Below are positions 42,006 through 53,005 of a stretch of DNA of 64,000 nt, piece after piece. The notes beneath the pieces were generated by a model that was not told where the DNA came from, ran no database searches, and saw nothing but the letters and a program-made list of their open reading frames with translations. Position 1 is the stretch's first letter; each line of letters opens with the position of its first letter. The translations under genes were made by a program, and so were the position numbers. The stretch covers positions 1 through 64,000 of the forward strand of contig JAGHJI010000062.1 in the NCBI GenBank assembly GCA_017886765.1. Direction: 5' to 3'. Source of the stretch: Eubacterium sp. GTDB lineage: Bacteria; Bacillota; Clostridia; Oscillospirales; Acutalibacteraceae.

Positions 42006-43871
42006 ATGGAATATTTTTCACAGGAATATGATGTAATAGTTATCGGCGCGGGACACGCGGGAATAGAGGCGTGTCTTGCTTCGGCACGTCTTGGCTGCCG
42101 GACAGCCGTATTCACAATCAATCTTGACTGGGTAGGCAATATGCCCTGTAATCCGTCTATTGGCGGAACATCAAAAGGACATCTGGTTCGTGAAATCGAT
42201 GCGCTGGGCGGTGAGATGGGAAAAGCGGCGGATAAGTATTCGCTGCAGTCCCGTATGCTTAATTTGGGAAAAGGACCGGCGGTCCATTCCTTAAGGGCGC
42301 AGATAGACCGGCGCGCGTATTCCGCCGGGATGAAGCATACGCTTGAGCTGCAGGAAAATCTTGATATACGCCAGGGCGAAATCGTTGATATAAAAAAGCT
42401 GGACAGCGGCTTATGGCAGGTGAAAACAAGACTGGAGGCTCTGTTTACGGCAAAGGCGGTTATTATAGCCACCGGAACTTTTTTGGGCGGCAGAGTGTAT
42501 ATCGGCGACATATCCTATGAAAGCGGACCGGACGGCATGTTCCCCTCCACTGATTTGGCTAAGGCGCTGAAAAAGCTGAATCTGCCTTTAAGACGCTTTA
42601 AAACAGGTACGCCGGCAAGAGTCAACAGACGGTCAATTGATTTTTCGGGACTTGAGGTTCAACACGGTGATGCGCAAACCGTGCCATTCAGCTTCGATAC
42701 GCAGACCCCGCCTGAAAATAAGGTCTGTTGTTATATTACCTATACAAATGACGCAACGAAGCAGATTATTCTTGACAATCTTCACAGAAGTCCTATGTAT
42801 TCAGGAAAGATAGAGGGAAAGGGCCCCCGTTATTGTCCCAGCTTTGAGGATAAGATTGTCCGCTTTTCCGACAAGAAACGGCACCAGTTATTTATTGAGC
42901 CCTGCGGACTTCATACGGAGGAAATGTATCTGCAGGGATTGTCCTCCTCTTTGCCGGAGGATGTGCAGATTGCGTTTATTCATACGATTCCCGGACTTGA
43001 AAACGCACAGATCATGCGTCCGGCGTATGCTATTGAATATGACTGTGTTGATCCCACGGCGCTGAAAGCCACTCTGGAATTCAATGACCTTGACGGGCTG
43101 TACGGCGCCGGGCAGTTCAACGGTTCCAGCGGTTATGAGGAGGCCGCGGCGCAGGGACTGGTGGCAGGCGTGAACGCCGCGCTAAAAATTAAGGGAGAGG
43201 AGCCGATGATACTTGACCGCGGAGGCTCTTATATTGGTACGCTGATTGATGACCTTATAACAAAGGGCTGTACCGACCCATACAGGATGATGACCAGCCG
43301 CAGCGAATACCGTTTAGTTCTTAGACAGGATAACGCAGATGTTCGATTAACTCCCACAGGTTACAAAATAGGCTTGATTTCACGGGAAAGATATGATAAA
43401 TTTTTATTAAAGGAAAAAAATGTGAGAAAGGAGCTTAAACGGATAAGCGACAAGTCGCTTCCTCTCACAGACGAGCTGCAGCAGATTCTTATTGACTGCG
43501 GTACAACACCGCTTGACCGCGGATGCAAGATGCTGGAGCTTATGAAACGGCCGCAGGTAACCTATCAGGCGCTGACTCCCGTTGACGATGACAGACCTGA
43601 TTTACCCAAAGACGTTTTTGAACAGGTGGAAATAGCGGTTAAATATGAGGGCTATATTGCCAGACAGGAGCAGCAGATCAAAGAAATGCGCAGAATCGAG
43701 CGAAAAAAAATACCAAAGGACCTCGATTATAATTCACTGAAGGGCCTCAGGCTTGAGGCAATTGAAAAGCTCTCAAAAATAAGACCGGAAAATTTGGGGC
43801 AGGCCGGCAGAATCAGCGGAGTAAACCCTGCGGATATTGCGGCGCTGAATATTATTTTGGAGACATTATGA
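42006..43871 (+). CDS. mnmG: tRNA uridine 5-carboxymethylaminomethyl modification enzyme MnmG
   Basis: [68 protein letters not shown]. Confidence 0.98.
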   Translation: MEYFSQEYDVIVIGAGHAGIEACLASARLGCRTAVFTINLDWVGNMPCNPSIGGTSKGHLVREIDALGGEMGKAADKYSLQSRMLNLGKGPAVHSLRAQIDRRAYSAGMKHTLELQENLDIRQGEIVDIKKLDSGLWQVKTRLEALFTAKAVIIATGTFLGGRVYIGDISYESGPDGMFPSTDLAKALKKLNLPLRRFKTGTPARVNRRSIDFSGLEVQHGDAQTVPFSFDTQTPPENKVCCYITYTNDATKQIILDNLHRSPMYSGKIEGKGPRYCPSFEDKIVRFSDKKRHQLFIEPCGLHTEEMYLQGLSSSLPEDVQIAFIHTIPGLENAQIMRPAYAIEYDCVDPTALKATLEFNDLDGLYGAGQFNGSSGYEEAAAQGLVAGVNAALKIKGEEPMILDRGGSYIGTLIDDLITKGCTDPYRMMTSRSEYRLVLRQDNADVRLTPTGYKIGLISRERYDKFLLKEKNVRKELKRISDKSLPLTDELQQILIDCGTTPLDRGCKMLELMKRPQVTYQALTPVDDDRPDLPKDVFEQVEIAVKYEGYIARQEQQIKEMRRIERKKIPKDLDYNSLKGLRLEAIEKLSKIRPENLGQAGRISGVNPADIAALNIILETL

Positions 43872-44578
43872 TAGATTATGAGTTGTTAAAAAACGAGGCG
43901 CAGAAAATCGGGATAGAGCTTGATACATACGGACTGGACAGATTTGATTCCTATGCGGAAAGACTTGTCCGCTGGAACAGTCATGTAAATCTGACTGCTA
44001 TTACCGAGCCGGAAGAAATTGTTATCAAGCACTTTGCGGACAGTCTGTATCCTTTGAAATATATACATATGACCGCGGGACAGAAAGTTGTGGACGTGGG
44101 AAGCGGAGGAGGCTTTCCGGGACTGCCGATGCTGATCGTAAATCCGTCGATTGAGGTGAATTTCGTTGACAGCGTGGGAAAAAAGCTGGCGTTTGTCAAG
44201 GATGTTCTGCGTAATTCCGGTTTGTTCGGGACCGTTACTCATAAGCGCGCGGAGGAGATTGGTAAAGATAACGCGTATCGTGAGCAGTATGATTATGCAG
44301 TAGCGAGAGCTGTGGCGCCTTTAAATATTTTGTGTGAATACTGCCTGCCGCTTGTGAGAGTCGGAGGGTTATTTGTTTCACTGAAAGGGTCATCGGGAAA
44401 GGATGAATTAAGACAGGCTGAAAAAGCGATTAAAACCCTGGGGGGCGAATTGGCCAAGTTTGAAGAGTATTCCCTCTCAAACGGCGACGGCAGAAGTTTA
44501 ATTATTATAAGAAAGATATCGCAGACTCCGACAAAATACCCGAGAAAGACAAAAAAAATAGATACCCGTCCCCTCTAA
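43868..44578 (+). CDS. rsmG: 16S rRNA (guanine527-N7)-methyltransferase
   Basis: [39 protein letters not shown]; gene order. Confidence 0.96.
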   Translation: MIDYELLKNEAQKIGIELDTYGLDRFDSYAERLVRWNSHVNLTAITEPEEIVIKHFADSLYPLKYIHMTAGQKVVDVGSGGGFPGLPMLIVNPSIEVNFVDSVGKKLAFVKDVLRNSGLFGTVTHKRAEEIGKDNAYREQYDYAVARAVAPLNILCEYCLPLVRVGGLFVSLKGSSGKDELRQAEKAIKTLGGELAKFEEYSLSNGDGRSLIIIRKISQTPTKYPRKTKKIDTRPL

Positions 44579-44677
44579 ACTTAAATATTCATGTCGAAGA
44601 TAAAGGATTTCTCACTACGAGAAATCCTTTTTTTCTGTGGAAAAATATGATATAGTATAGACAAGGAGATGAGGTGA

Positions 44678-45499
44678 GTGGAGCAAATCATCCAGATACC
44701 TACTGAAAAGCTGCTGCCCAATCCATATCAGCCGAGGAAACAGTTTAAAAGTGAGGACATGCTCTCACTCTCTGAATCAATTAAGGAAAACGGCGTTCTG
44801 CAGCCCCTTCTTTGCAGACAGATAAATAACAGCGATTATTATGAAATTGTTGCCGGCGAACGCCGACTGAGAGCGTCGATACTGGCAAATCTGCAAACGG
44901 TACCCTGTATCATCATCGACTGTGATTATGAATCCAGCGCCGTCTTTTCCATTCTTGAAAATATACAGCGCAGTGATCTGGATTTTTTTGAAGAAGCCCA
45001 GGCAATCAGCCAGCTTATCAATTATTTCGGCATGACGCAGGAACAGATCGGTAAAAAGCTTGGAAAGAGCCAGTCTTCCCTTTCAAACAAGCTGAGATTG
45101 CTCAAGCTGCCGGTAGAGGTCAGATATTTTATAGAAAAAGAAGGTTTGACCGAAAGACATGCGCGTGCCTTGCTTAGACTGGAAAAAGAAAAGGATATGT
45201 GGACGACCCTTAAGCTTATTAAGGAAAAACACTTGAATGTGGAGCAAACGGAAGCCTACATAGACAGTATAACCGATAAAAAAGTTAAGCCAAGGCGAAA
45301 TGTTGTTAAAATCTTTAAGGATGTAAGAATATTTGTAAACACTGTAAACAAGGCGATACAAACCATGAAAGAAGCCGGCATTGATGCCGAATCAGATAAA
45401 ACGGAAACAGACGAATATATTGAATTCAGAGTAAGAATACCGAAAGAAACGCAAAAGCAAGATGCCAAAGACACGGACAGGCATACAAATTCCGCTTAA
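44678..45499 (+). CDS. noc: ParB-family protein, probable nucleoid occlusion factor Noc (GTG start)
   Basis: LLPNPYQPRKQFKSEDMLSLSESIKENGVLQPLLCR, GERRLRASILANL; position between rsmG and parA. Confidence 0.88.
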   Translation: MEQIIQIPTEKLLPNPYQPRKQFKSEDMLSLSESIKENGVLQPLLCRQINNSDYYEIVAGERRLRASILANLQTVPCIIIDCDYESSAVFSILENIQRSDLDFFEEAQAISQLINYFGMTQEQIGKKLGKSQSSLSNKLRLLKLPVEVRYFIEKEGLTERHARALLRLEKEKDMWTTLKLIKEKHLNVEQTEAYIDSITDKKVKPRRNVVKIFKDVRIFVNTVNKAIQTMKEAGIDAESDKTETDEYIEFRVRIPKETQKQDAKDTDRHTNSA

Positions 45500-45606
45500 A
45501 ACGGGAAACCGTTTTAACATATTCTCCTCTTTTCATCACGTGGAAAAAACGAGCGAAAGCTCGTTTTTTCTGCATATACGGATATTTTTCTCAGTAAAGA
45601 TAAAAA

Positions 45607-45622
45607 TGTTTCACGTGAAACA
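45607..45622. promoter_or_regulatory. parS centromere site 1
   Basis: TGTTTCACGTGAAACA, exact consensus. Confidence 0.97.
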
Positions 45623-45678
45623 TCTACATATTGTACGGTAATGTACACATAGACACAAAAGCAGAAAAATTTTATCAT

Positions 45679-45694
45679 TGTTTCACGTGAAACA
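45679..45694. promoter_or_regulatory. parS centromere site 2
   Basis: TGTTTCACGTGAAACA, exact consensus. Confidence 0.97.
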
Positions 45695-45775
45695 TCTTGC
45701 GCCCTGTGGTATATATATAGTATAATAAAAATTAATGTGATTAAGAGTAATATGCGTAAATACGGAGGTACTGTT

Positions 45776-46537
45776 ATGGGCAAAACCGTAGCTATATTCA
45801 ATCAAAAAGGCGGCGTGGGAAAAACCACTACCTGTATCAATTTTGCGGCGGCGCTGGGACTTAAAGGAAAAAAAACACTGCTTGTAGATATTGACCCTCA
45901 GGGAAACAGTACAAGCGGCGTAGGTATCGATAAGTCGGACCTGGAAGTTTCGTCGTATGATGTGCTGATAAATGATGTACCGGTCAAGAACGCCGTACTT
46001 AAAACGGAGTTTAAAAATCTTTATCTGCTCCCTGCCAATATGAATTTAGCCGGCGCGGAACTGGAATTGGCGGAAAATGGCAACCGTTTTAAAGCCCTGA
46101 AAAAGGCGTTGGCTCCGGTAGTTATGGAGTATGACTATATTATCATTGACTGTCCCCCCAGCCTTGGACTGCTTAGTCTGAACGCTTTGACGGCGTCGGA
46201 CACGCTGATCGTTCCTTTGCAGTGCGAGTATTACGCGCTGGAGGGCTTGAGTCAGCTTGTAAGCACCGTGCGCACAGTCAAGCAGAATCACAACGAGTAT
46301 CTTGAGCTTGAAGGTATCGTGTTTACAATGTATGACAGCAGACTTAAATTGAATCAGCAGGTAATGAACGAGGTGGACAGCTTCTTCCCCAACAAAGCCT
46401 ATAAAACGTTGATTCCCCGCAGTGTTAAACTGGCAGAAGCGCCCAGCTTTGGCAAACCAGTACTGTATTATGAAAAGTATTCAAAGCCAAGCTTTGCATA
46501 TAAGAAATTAGCGGATGAGTTTTTAAAGAAACAGTAA
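45776..46537 (+). CDS. parA: Chromosome partitioning ATPase ParA/Soj
   Basis: MGKTVAIFNQKGGVGKTTTCINFAAALG, DIDPQGNSTSGVG, DCPPSLGLLSLNAL. Confidence 0.98.
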   Translation: MGKTVAIFNQKGGVGKTTTCINFAAALGLKGKKTLLVDIDPQGNSTSGVGIDKSDLEVSSYDVLINDVPVKNAVLKTEFKNLYLLPANMNLAGAELELAENGNRFKALKKALAPVVMEYDYIIIDCPPSLGLLSLNALTASDTLIVPLQCEYYALEGLSQLVSTVRTVKQNHNEYLELEGIVFTMYDSRLKLNQQVMNEVDSFFPNKAYKTLIPRSVKLAEAPSFGKPVLYYEKYSKPSFAYKKLADEFLKKQ

Positions 46538-46547
46538 GAGGTGAATT

Positions 46548-47396
46548 ATGGCAAACAAACAGTCAGGTTTAGGAAAGGGATTAAAGGCGCTGATGCTTGA
46601 AAATTCCGCCGAGGAGATGAATGCGGAAAATAAGCTGCCAATCAATGAGATTGTTCCAAATAAAGATCAGCCCAGAAAAACCTTTGACCAGGGTGCTCTA
46701 CAGGAGCTTGCGGACAGTATCACCCAGCACGGTGTGCTTCAGCCGCTTTTGGTCAGGCCTCTCCCTACGGGAGGATATCAGCTTGTTGCAGGTGAACGCC
46801 GCTGGAGAGCCTCCAAGATGGCAGGTTTAAAAGAGGTCCCGGTCGTAATCAAAGAGCTTTCCGATGTGGAGACAATGGAGATTGCGATTATAGAAAACTT
46901 ACAGCGTGAGGACCTGAATCCGATTGAAGAGGCAGAGGGGCTTCAGGCGCTTATTGATCGGTGCGGTTTTACTCAGGAGGACATTGCTGTTTCAGTTGGT
47001 AAATCCAGGTCAGCAATCGCAAACTCCCTGAGATTGTTGAAGTTGCCCCAAGAAGTCCGCGATATGACCAGAAACGGAGAAATCTCAGCAGGACACGCGA
47101 GAGCGCTGCTCGCATTTGACAATGAGGCAATGATTTATGAAGCCGCGCAGAATATAATCAGAAACAATTTGTCGGTCCGTGATGTTGAACGTCTTGTAAA
47201 AATGACAGAAAAGTCGGGAAAAGCCCGTCCGTCAGCCAGAAGGCGCGACTCGTTTTATGATGAGGTGGAGCTTTCTTTGACGGAGGTACTGGGCAGGAAA
47301 GTTAAGGTTTATAACGGCAGAGGCAAGGGCACACTTGAAATAGAGTTTTATTCTGCCGAGGATTTAAAAGAAATTGCGAATAAGTTAGGAGAATAA
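46548..47396 (+). CDS. parB: Chromosome partitioning protein ParB/Spo0J
   Basis: GLGKGLKALM, PNKDQPRKTFDQGALQELADSITQHGVLQPLLV, GERRWRASKMAGL. Confidence 0.98.
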   Translation: MANKQSGLGKGLKALMLENSAEEMNAENKLPINEIVPNKDQPRKTFDQGALQELADSITQHGVLQPLLVRPLPTGGYQLVAGERRWRASKMAGLKEVPVVIKELSDVETMEIAIIENLQREDLNPIEEAEGLQALIDRCGFTQEDIAVSVGKSRSAIANSLRLLKLPQEVRDMTRNGEISAGHARALLAFDNEAMIYEAAQNIIRNNLSVRDVERLVKMTEKSGKARPSARRRDSFYDEVELSLTEVLGRKVKVYNGRGKGTLEIEFYSAEDLKEIANKLGE

Positions 47397-47401
47397 TAAA
47401 A

Positions 47402-48688
47402 ATGCTGGATATTAAATTTGTAAGGGAAAATCCCGATATTGTTAAAGAAAATATAAAAAAGAAGTTTCAGGATAAAAAGCTGCCGCTGGTGGACGAGGTC
47501 ATCGCTCTTGACGGGGAAAGAAGAGCGGTCATATCCAGAGCCGATGAACTCAGAGCCAACAGAAATAAGCTCTCCAAAGAAATCGGCATACTTATGTCTC
47601 AGGGCAAGAAGGAAGAAGGTATGGCGATCCGCGAGCAGGTAAACGCCCAGGCGAAAGAACTGGATACGCTTGCAGCCAAGGAAAAGGAGCTTAATGAAAA
47701 GGTCACCGCCATCATGATGTCTATCCCAAACATCATCGACGACTCCGTGCCCATCGGCAAGGATGACAGCGAAAATGTAGAGGTACAGAGATACGGTGAG
47801 CCCGTTGTTCCGGATTATGAAATTCCGTACCATACGGATATTATGGAGAGTTTTGACGGGATTGATCTGGAATCAGCCGGAAAGGTTGCGGGAAACGGTT
47901 TCTATTATCTGATGGGTGATATTGCCAGACTGCACAGCGCGGTAATCAGCTACGCCAGGGATTTTATGATTGACAGAGGATTCACTTACGTGGTTCCGCC
48001 GTTTATGATAAGGTCAAATGTCGTTACCGGCGTCATGAGCTTTGAGGAAATGGATGCGATGATGTATAAGATTGAGGGAGAGGACCTTTATCTGATTGGT
48101 ACATCCGAGCATTCCATGATAGGAAAATTCATTGATACAATAACGCCCGAGGCAGAGCTGCCAAAGACCCTGACCTCCTATTCCCCCTGTTTCAGAAAAG
48201 AAAAGGGCGCGCACGGTATTGAGGAGCGCGGTGTTTACCGTATTCATCAGTTTGAAAAACAGGAAATGGTCGTGGTTTGCAAGCCGGACGAGTCAAGAAT
48301 GTGGTTTGACAAGCTTTGGCAGAACACCGTTGACCTTTTCCGTTCTCTTGACATTCCGGTAAGAACGCTGGAGTGCTGTTCCGGAGACCTTGCTGATTTA
48401 AAGGTCAAATCCGTTGACGTGGAGGCGTGGTCACCCAGACAGAAAAAGTATTTTGAGGTGGGCTCCTGCTCAAATCTTACCGACGCCCAGGCAAGACGCC
48501 TTAAAATCAGAGTTAAGGGGGAAAACGGAAATTATCTTGCACATACTCTCAATAATACGGTTGTGGCTCCGCCGAGGATGCTTATTGCTTTTCTTGAAAA
48601 CAATTTGCAGGCAGACGGTTCTGTGCTGATTCCAAAGGCGCTGCAGATGTATATGGGCGGCAAGGACAGGATCGTTCCAAAAAAATAA
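47402..48688 (+). CDS. serS: Seryl-tRNA synthetase
   Basis: MLDIKFVRENPDIVKENI, GTSEHSMIG, SPCFRKEKGAHGIEERGVYRIHQFEKQE, HTLNNTVVAPPRMLIAFLEN. Confidence 0.98.
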   Translation: MLDIKFVRENPDIVKENIKKKFQDKKLPLVDEVIALDGERRAVISRADELRANRNKLSKEIGILMSQGKKEEGMAIREQVNAQAKELDTLAAKEKELNEKVTAIMMSIPNIIDDSVPIGKDDSENVEVQRYGEPVVPDYEIPYHTDIMESFDGIDLESAGKVAGNGFYYLMGDIARLHSAVISYARDFMIDRGFTYVVPPFMIRSNVVTGVMSFEEMDAMMYKIEGEDLYLIGTSEHSMIGKFIDTITPEAELPKTLTSYSPCFRKEKGAHGIEERGVYRIHQFEKQEMVVVCKPDESRMWFDKLWQNTVDLFRSLDIPVRTLECCSGDLADLKVKSVDVEAWSPRQKKYFEVGSCSNLTDAQARRLKIRVKGENGNYLAHTLNNTVVAPPRMLIAFLENNLQADGSVLIPKALQMYMGGKDRIVPKK

Positions 48689-49404
48689 TGCAGATTGTTT
48701 TTATTGTTATCGGTATACTTGTTTTCAGTTCTTTCGCCGTCGCCGTTTTCGACAGAGTTCTTAATTTCGGAAATATAGCGGGCATGGCTCTCGGCGTTCT
48801 GTATGCTGTGTTTGGTCTTTTCATTCATAAGCTTGACAGCTTAAATCAGATACTATGTGCTGTGATTGCCTTTTGCATTCTGGTTTTAATAGCGGTAAAA
48901 ATGAGGGAAATATATCAGTCAGGCAGAACGGACGTCAAAGACCAGCAGGTGATTATCGTTCTTGGATGCCGGGTAAGAGGCGATGTTCCCAGCCGCGCGC
49001 TTGTTAAAAGAGTGGACGCCGCCTACACCTTTCTTTTAAGGAATCCGGGCTCGGTAGCGATTCTCAGCGGCGGACAGGGCAGGGATGAAAATCTATCGGA
49101 GGCCGCGTGTATGCAACAGCTTCTTTATGACAGGGGCATATTAAAGGACAGACTCATTTTGGAGGACCGGTCCACCTCTACCGATGAAAATATCCGTTTT
49201 TCAGCAGAGATCATGGCCCGGCTCGGGCTGGGAAACGAGGCGGCAATAGCAACCTCAGAATACCATCAAAAAAGGGCAAAGCTAATCTGCCGGCGCTATG
49301 GCTTGAACGTAAGCGCCGTTTCCTCAAAAACGAAATGGACCTTACTGCCCACATTTCTGTTCAGAGAGATGTTCGCGTTAGTAAAGGAAAGTATGGTAAA
49401 ATAA
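48688..49404 (+). CDS. YdcF/ElyC-family (DUF218) membrane protein
   Basis: QQVIIVLGCRVRGDVPSRALVKRVDAAYTFL, AILSGGQGRDENLSEA, DRSTSTDENIRFS. Confidence 0.92.
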   Translation: MQIVFIVIGILVFSSFAVAVFDRVLNFGNIAGMALGVLYAVFGLFIHKLDSLNQILCAVIAFCILVLIAVKMREIYQSGRTDVKDQQVIIVLGCRVRGDVPSRALVKRVDAAYTFLLRNPGSVAILSGGQGRDENLSEAACMQQLLYDRGILKDRLILEDRSTSTDENIRFSAEIMARLGLGNEAAIATSEYHQKRAKLICRRYGLNVSAVSSKTKWTLLPTFLFREMFALVKESMVK

Positions 49405-49591
49405 ACGTAAAGGACAGTAGAGATACTGTCCTTTTTCATGTTTGTAATATATTGTTTTGTTACTTTTTATAAAAAAATGTTACACAAAAACAAAAGATAA
49501 TAGACAGTCGTTCGTTATCCTACATATACGCAATTTTGGGGCGTGAAAAAAAGAAAAATACAATATCTTGTGCAATTTTTCTATTTTGCTA

Positions 49592-49620
49592 TTGACAGGC
49601 AACTAAATATTTGGTATGAT
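49592..49620 (+). promoter_or_regulatory. nrdD promoter with NrdR-like box in spacer
   Basis: TTGACA (49592-49597), 17-bp spacer containing ACTAAATATTTGGT, TATGAT (49615-49620). Confidence 0.6.
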
Positions 49621-49676
49621 TAGTCTAAACGAATTAACGGTTTGTAACTTTTTTGTAATAAATTGGAGGGGTAAAT

Positions 49677-51875
49677 ATGAAAATCATCAAGCGCAACGGC
49701 TCTGAAGTTGATTTTGATATAAATAAGATTATTGTTGCCGTATCAAAAGCCAATGCCGCTTGTAAAAAGGAAGAACTGTCAAACAGCCAGATAAACGAAA
49801 TTGCAGAATACGTTGAGTTTAAAACATCAAAAGCGAACCGCGCTTTGTCCGTTGAGGAGATACAGGATATTGTTGAAAATCAGATCATGGCGCAGGGTGC
49901 GTTTGACGTTGCCAGATTGTATGTAAAATACCGTTACAACCGTTCTCTTATCAGAAAGGCGAATACGACAGACAATCAGATACTTTCCCTTATTGAATGT
50001 AATAACGAAGAGGTCAAGCAGGAAAACTCAAATAAAAATCCCACGGTAAATTCCGTACAGAGAGATTATATGGCGGGAGAGGTCTCAAAGGATATTACCA
50101 AAAGGATCCTTTTGCCTCAGGATATCGTTGACGCGCATGAGGAGGGCATCATCCACTTCCACGACGCGGATTATTTTGCCCAGCATATGCATAACTGCGA
50201 CCTTGTAAATCTCGAGGATATGCTCCAGAACGGTACGGTTATTTCCGAAACAATGATCGAAAAGCCCCACAGCTTTTCAACCGCCTGCAATATCGCTACC
50301 CAGATCATCGCGCAGGTCGCTTCCAGTCAGTACGGCGGTCAGTCTATTTCCCTTACCCATCTGGCTCCCTTTGTGCAAATCAGCAGGGAAAAGCTTCACA
50401 AAGAGGTTGTGGAAGAAGCTAAGCAGTTCGGTTTTGAAATGAATGAAGACCAGATTTCACAGCTTACCGAAAAAAGACTGCGTGACGAGGTACGCAAGGG
50501 TGTGCAGACGATTCAGTATCAGGTCGTTACCCTGCTTACGACAAACGGACAGGCGCCGTTTGTTACGGTGTTTATGTATCTTAACGAGGCGAAGAACGAG
50601 CAGGAAAAGAAGGACCTTGCTCTTATTATTGAGGAAACCCTTAAGCAGAGAATCCAGGGCGTGAAAAATGAGGACGGCGTATGGATCACTCCCGCATTTC
50701 CCAAGCTGATTTATGTGCTTGAGGAAGACAATATTGAAGACGATTCACCGTATTTCTATCTGACGGAGCTTGCGGCAAAATGCACCGCCAAAAGGATGGT
50801 GCCGGACTATATCAGTGAAAAGGTTATGAAGGAGCTTAAAGGCGACGTTTATACCTGTATGGGATGCCGCAGCTTCCTGACGCCTGACAGATTTACCGAT
50901 AACGGAATCGGTAATATTGCCAACGCCAAGAATTATCAGGAGGGCAAGCACAAGTATTACGGCAGATTCAACCAGGGTGTCGTTACGCTGAATCTTGTTG
51001 ATATTGCCTGCTCATCAGGCGGTGATATGACAAAATTCTGGAAAATATTTGACGAGCGTCTTGATCTTTGTCACAGAGCGTTGCAGTGCCGTCACAACAG
51101 ACTTATGGGCACATTGAGCGACGCGGCGCCGATCCTGTGGCAGCACGGCGCGCTTGCAAGGCTTAAAAAGGGTGAAAAAATTGATAAGCTGCTCTTTAAT
51201 GGCTATTCAACCATTTCTCTCGGTTATGCCGGACTTTATGAATGTACAAAATATATGACGGGCAAATCGCATACCGATGAAGCCGGTAAACCCTTCGCCC
51301 TGAAAGTTATGCAGTATATGAATGATGCCTGCGCGAAATGGAAAGCAGAGGAGAATATTGATTACAGTATTTACGGCACACCTCTTGAATCCACCACATA
51401 TAAATTTGCGAAATGTTTGCAGAAGCGTTTTGGTATTATTCCCGGTGTAACGGATAAGAATTATATCACCAACTCTTATCACGTTCACGTAACTGAAGAG
51501 ATCGACGCGTTTACAAAACTGAAGTTCGAGTCTGAATTTCAGGCGCTGTCCCCGGGCGGAGCCATCTCCTATGTTGAAGTACCGAATATGCAGAATAATA
51601 TTCCCGCTGTTTTACAGGTCATGCGTTATATTTATGACAATATTATGTACGCGGAGCTGAATACAAAATCGGATTACTGCCAGTGCTGCGGATATGACGG
51701 AGAGATCCAGATCGTTGAAAATGAGGACGGAAAACTTATCTGGAGATGCCCGAAATGCGGCAACGAGGACCAGAGTAAGATGAATGTTGCCAGAAGGACC
51801 TGCGGATATATCGGCACACAGTTCTGGAACCAGGGCAGAACGCAGGAGATAAAAGAAAGAGTTTTACACTTATAA
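49677..51875 (+). CDS. nrdD: Anaerobic (class III) ribonucleoside-triphosphate reductase
   Basis: N-terminal ATP-cone MKIIKRNGSEVDFDINKI; C-terminal CPKCGNEDQSKMNVARRTCGYIGTQFWNQGRTQEIKERVLHL. Confidence 0.98.
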   Translation: MKIIKRNGSEVDFDINKIIVAVSKANAACKKEELSNSQINEIAEYVEFKTSKANRALSVEEIQDIVENQIMAQGAFDVARLYVKYRYNRSLIRKANTTDNQILSLIECNNEEVKQENSNKNPTVNSVQRDYMAGEVSKDITKRILLPQDIVDAHEEGIIHFHDADYFAQHMHNCDLVNLEDMLQNGTVISETMIEKPHSFSTACNIATQIIAQVASSQYGGQSISLTHLAPFVQISREKLHKEVVEEAKQFGFEMNEDQISQLTEKRLRDEVRKGVQTIQYQVVTLLTTNGQAPFVTVFMYLNEAKNEQEKKDLALIIEETLKQRIQGVKNEDGVWITPAFPKLIYVLEEDNIEDDSPYFYLTELAAKCTAKRMVPDYISEKVMKELKGDVYTCMGCRSFLTPDRFTDNGIGNIANAKNYQEGKHKYYGRFNQGVVTLNLVDIACSSGGDMTKFWKIFDERLDLCHRALQCRHNRLMGTLSDAAPILWQHGALARLKKGEKIDKLLFNGYSTISLGYAGLYECTKYMTGKSHTDEAGKPFALKVMQYMNDACAKWKAEENIDYSIYGTPLESTTYKFAKCLQKRFGIIPGVTDKNYITNSYHVHVTEEIDAFTKLKFESEFQALSPGGAISYVEVPNMQNNIPAVLQVMRYIYDNIMYAELNTKSDYCQCCGYDGEIQIVENEDGKLIWRCPKCGNEDQSKMNVARRTCGYIGTQFWNQGRTQEIKERVLHL

Positions 51876-51881
51876 GTTATA

Positions 51882-51915
51882 ACAGAATAGGCTGTCATAT
51901 TTGACAGCCTATTGT
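51882..51915. terminator. Terminator-like hairpin between nrdD and nrdG
   Basis: AATAGGCTGTCA-tatt-TGACAGCCTATT. Confidence 0.7.
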
Positions 51916-51926
51916 TATACATAAGG

Positions 51927-52475
51927 ATGAATTTTTCAGGTAAAAAATATATGAATTACGGAGAAATCAAAAAAAATGATATAGCCAACGGCGAGGGCGT
52001 AAGAACATCCCTTTTCGTTTCAGGCTGCAGACATCACTGTAAAAATTGTTTTAATCAGGACACATGGGATTTCAATTTCGGGGAGCCTTTTACCGAAAAA
52101 ACGGCTGAAGATATTTTCGATTCCTGTGCTCCGAAGTGGATAAACGGTCTTTCCCTTTTGGGCGGGGAGCCCTTTGAGCCGGAGAATCAGAAGGAACTTT
52201 TGCCGTTTTTACTTTCATTCAGAGAGCGATTCCCCGATAAAACCATATGGTGTTATTCCGGCTTTACCTTTGAGGAAATTACCGGGAAGAAAGAATCAAG
52301 AGCCTATACGGATATAAGCCGCAGGATGCTGGAGCTTATGGACGTGCTTGTTGACGGGCGCTTTGTGGAGGAGAAGAAGGATATCTCCCTTGTTTTCAGA
52401 GGCTCGTCTAACCAGCGCATTATTGACGTTAAAAAAAGCTTGGATCAGCATGAAGTGGTATTGTATCTTGAATAA
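51927..52475 (+). CDS. nrdG: Anaerobic ribonucleotide reductase-activating protein
   Basis: DIANGEGVRTSLFVSGCRHHCKNCFNQDTWDF, LSLLGGEPFEPENQ. Confidence 0.96.
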   Translation: MNFSGKKYMNYGEIKKNDIANGEGVRTSLFVSGCRHHCKNCFNQDTWDFNFGEPFTEKTAEDIFDSCAPKWINGLSLLGGEPFEPENQKELLPFLLSFRERFPDKTIWCYSGFTFEEITGKKESRAYTDISRRMLELMDVLVDGRFVEEKKDISLVFRGSSNQRIIDVKKSLDQHEVVLYLE

Positions 52476-52537
52476 TAAATTGTATTTGAATTTATATATA
52501 AAAATGCAGCCGTGATTTTTCACAGCTGCTTTTTTAT

Positions 52538-52984
52538 TTAGTCCTTTTCACCGGCCTCATCCGGAAGCTGATCAACGCCGCCCACAGCGTCCTTAAGACC
52601 CAAATCCTTTTTTATCATCGTGGTAGAAACACCGGGCGTACGGTCAAGGAAAACAAGCTCGCAGTAATCCTTAAGATAGTCAAATTTGTCGCTGCCCTTC
52701 CAGTCGCCGCCCATGACAACGGTGTCAATATGGTATTCTCTTACATCGTCCAGCTTTTGTTCCCAGCAGTTTTCCGGAATGACAAGGTCCACGTATCTTA
52801 TTGCCTCAAGCATTTTCTTGCGTGTTTCATAGGTGTGATACGCTTTTTTCCCTTTACTGGCGTTGAATTCATCGGTTGAAAGCGCCACCACCAGATAGTC
52901 GCCCAGGGCTTTTGCTCTCTGTAAAAGACGAATATGCCCATAGTGCAAAAGGTCAAATGTTCCGTAGGTTAAAATTCTTTTCAT
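52538..52984 (-). CDS. tagD: Glycerol-3-phosphate cytidylyltransferase (TagD-like)
   Basis: MKRILTYGTFDLLHYGHIRLLQRAKALGDYLVVALSTDEFN. Confidence 0.92.
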   Translation of the reverse strand: MKRILTYGTFDLLHYGHIRLLQRAKALGDYLVVALSTDEFNASKGKKAYHTYETRKKMLEAIRYVDLVIPENCWEQKLDDVREYHIDTVVMGGDWKGSDKFDYLKDYCELVFLDRTPGVSTTMIKKDLGLKDAVGGVDQLPDEAGEKD

Positions 52985-53005
52985 AATTTATCTCCTTATC
53001 CTTCC

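Noticed and set aside
41693-42511. 272-aa minus-strand ORF
   Set aside because: Antisense to mnmE/mnmG, Ser/Pro/Ile-rich shadow translation.
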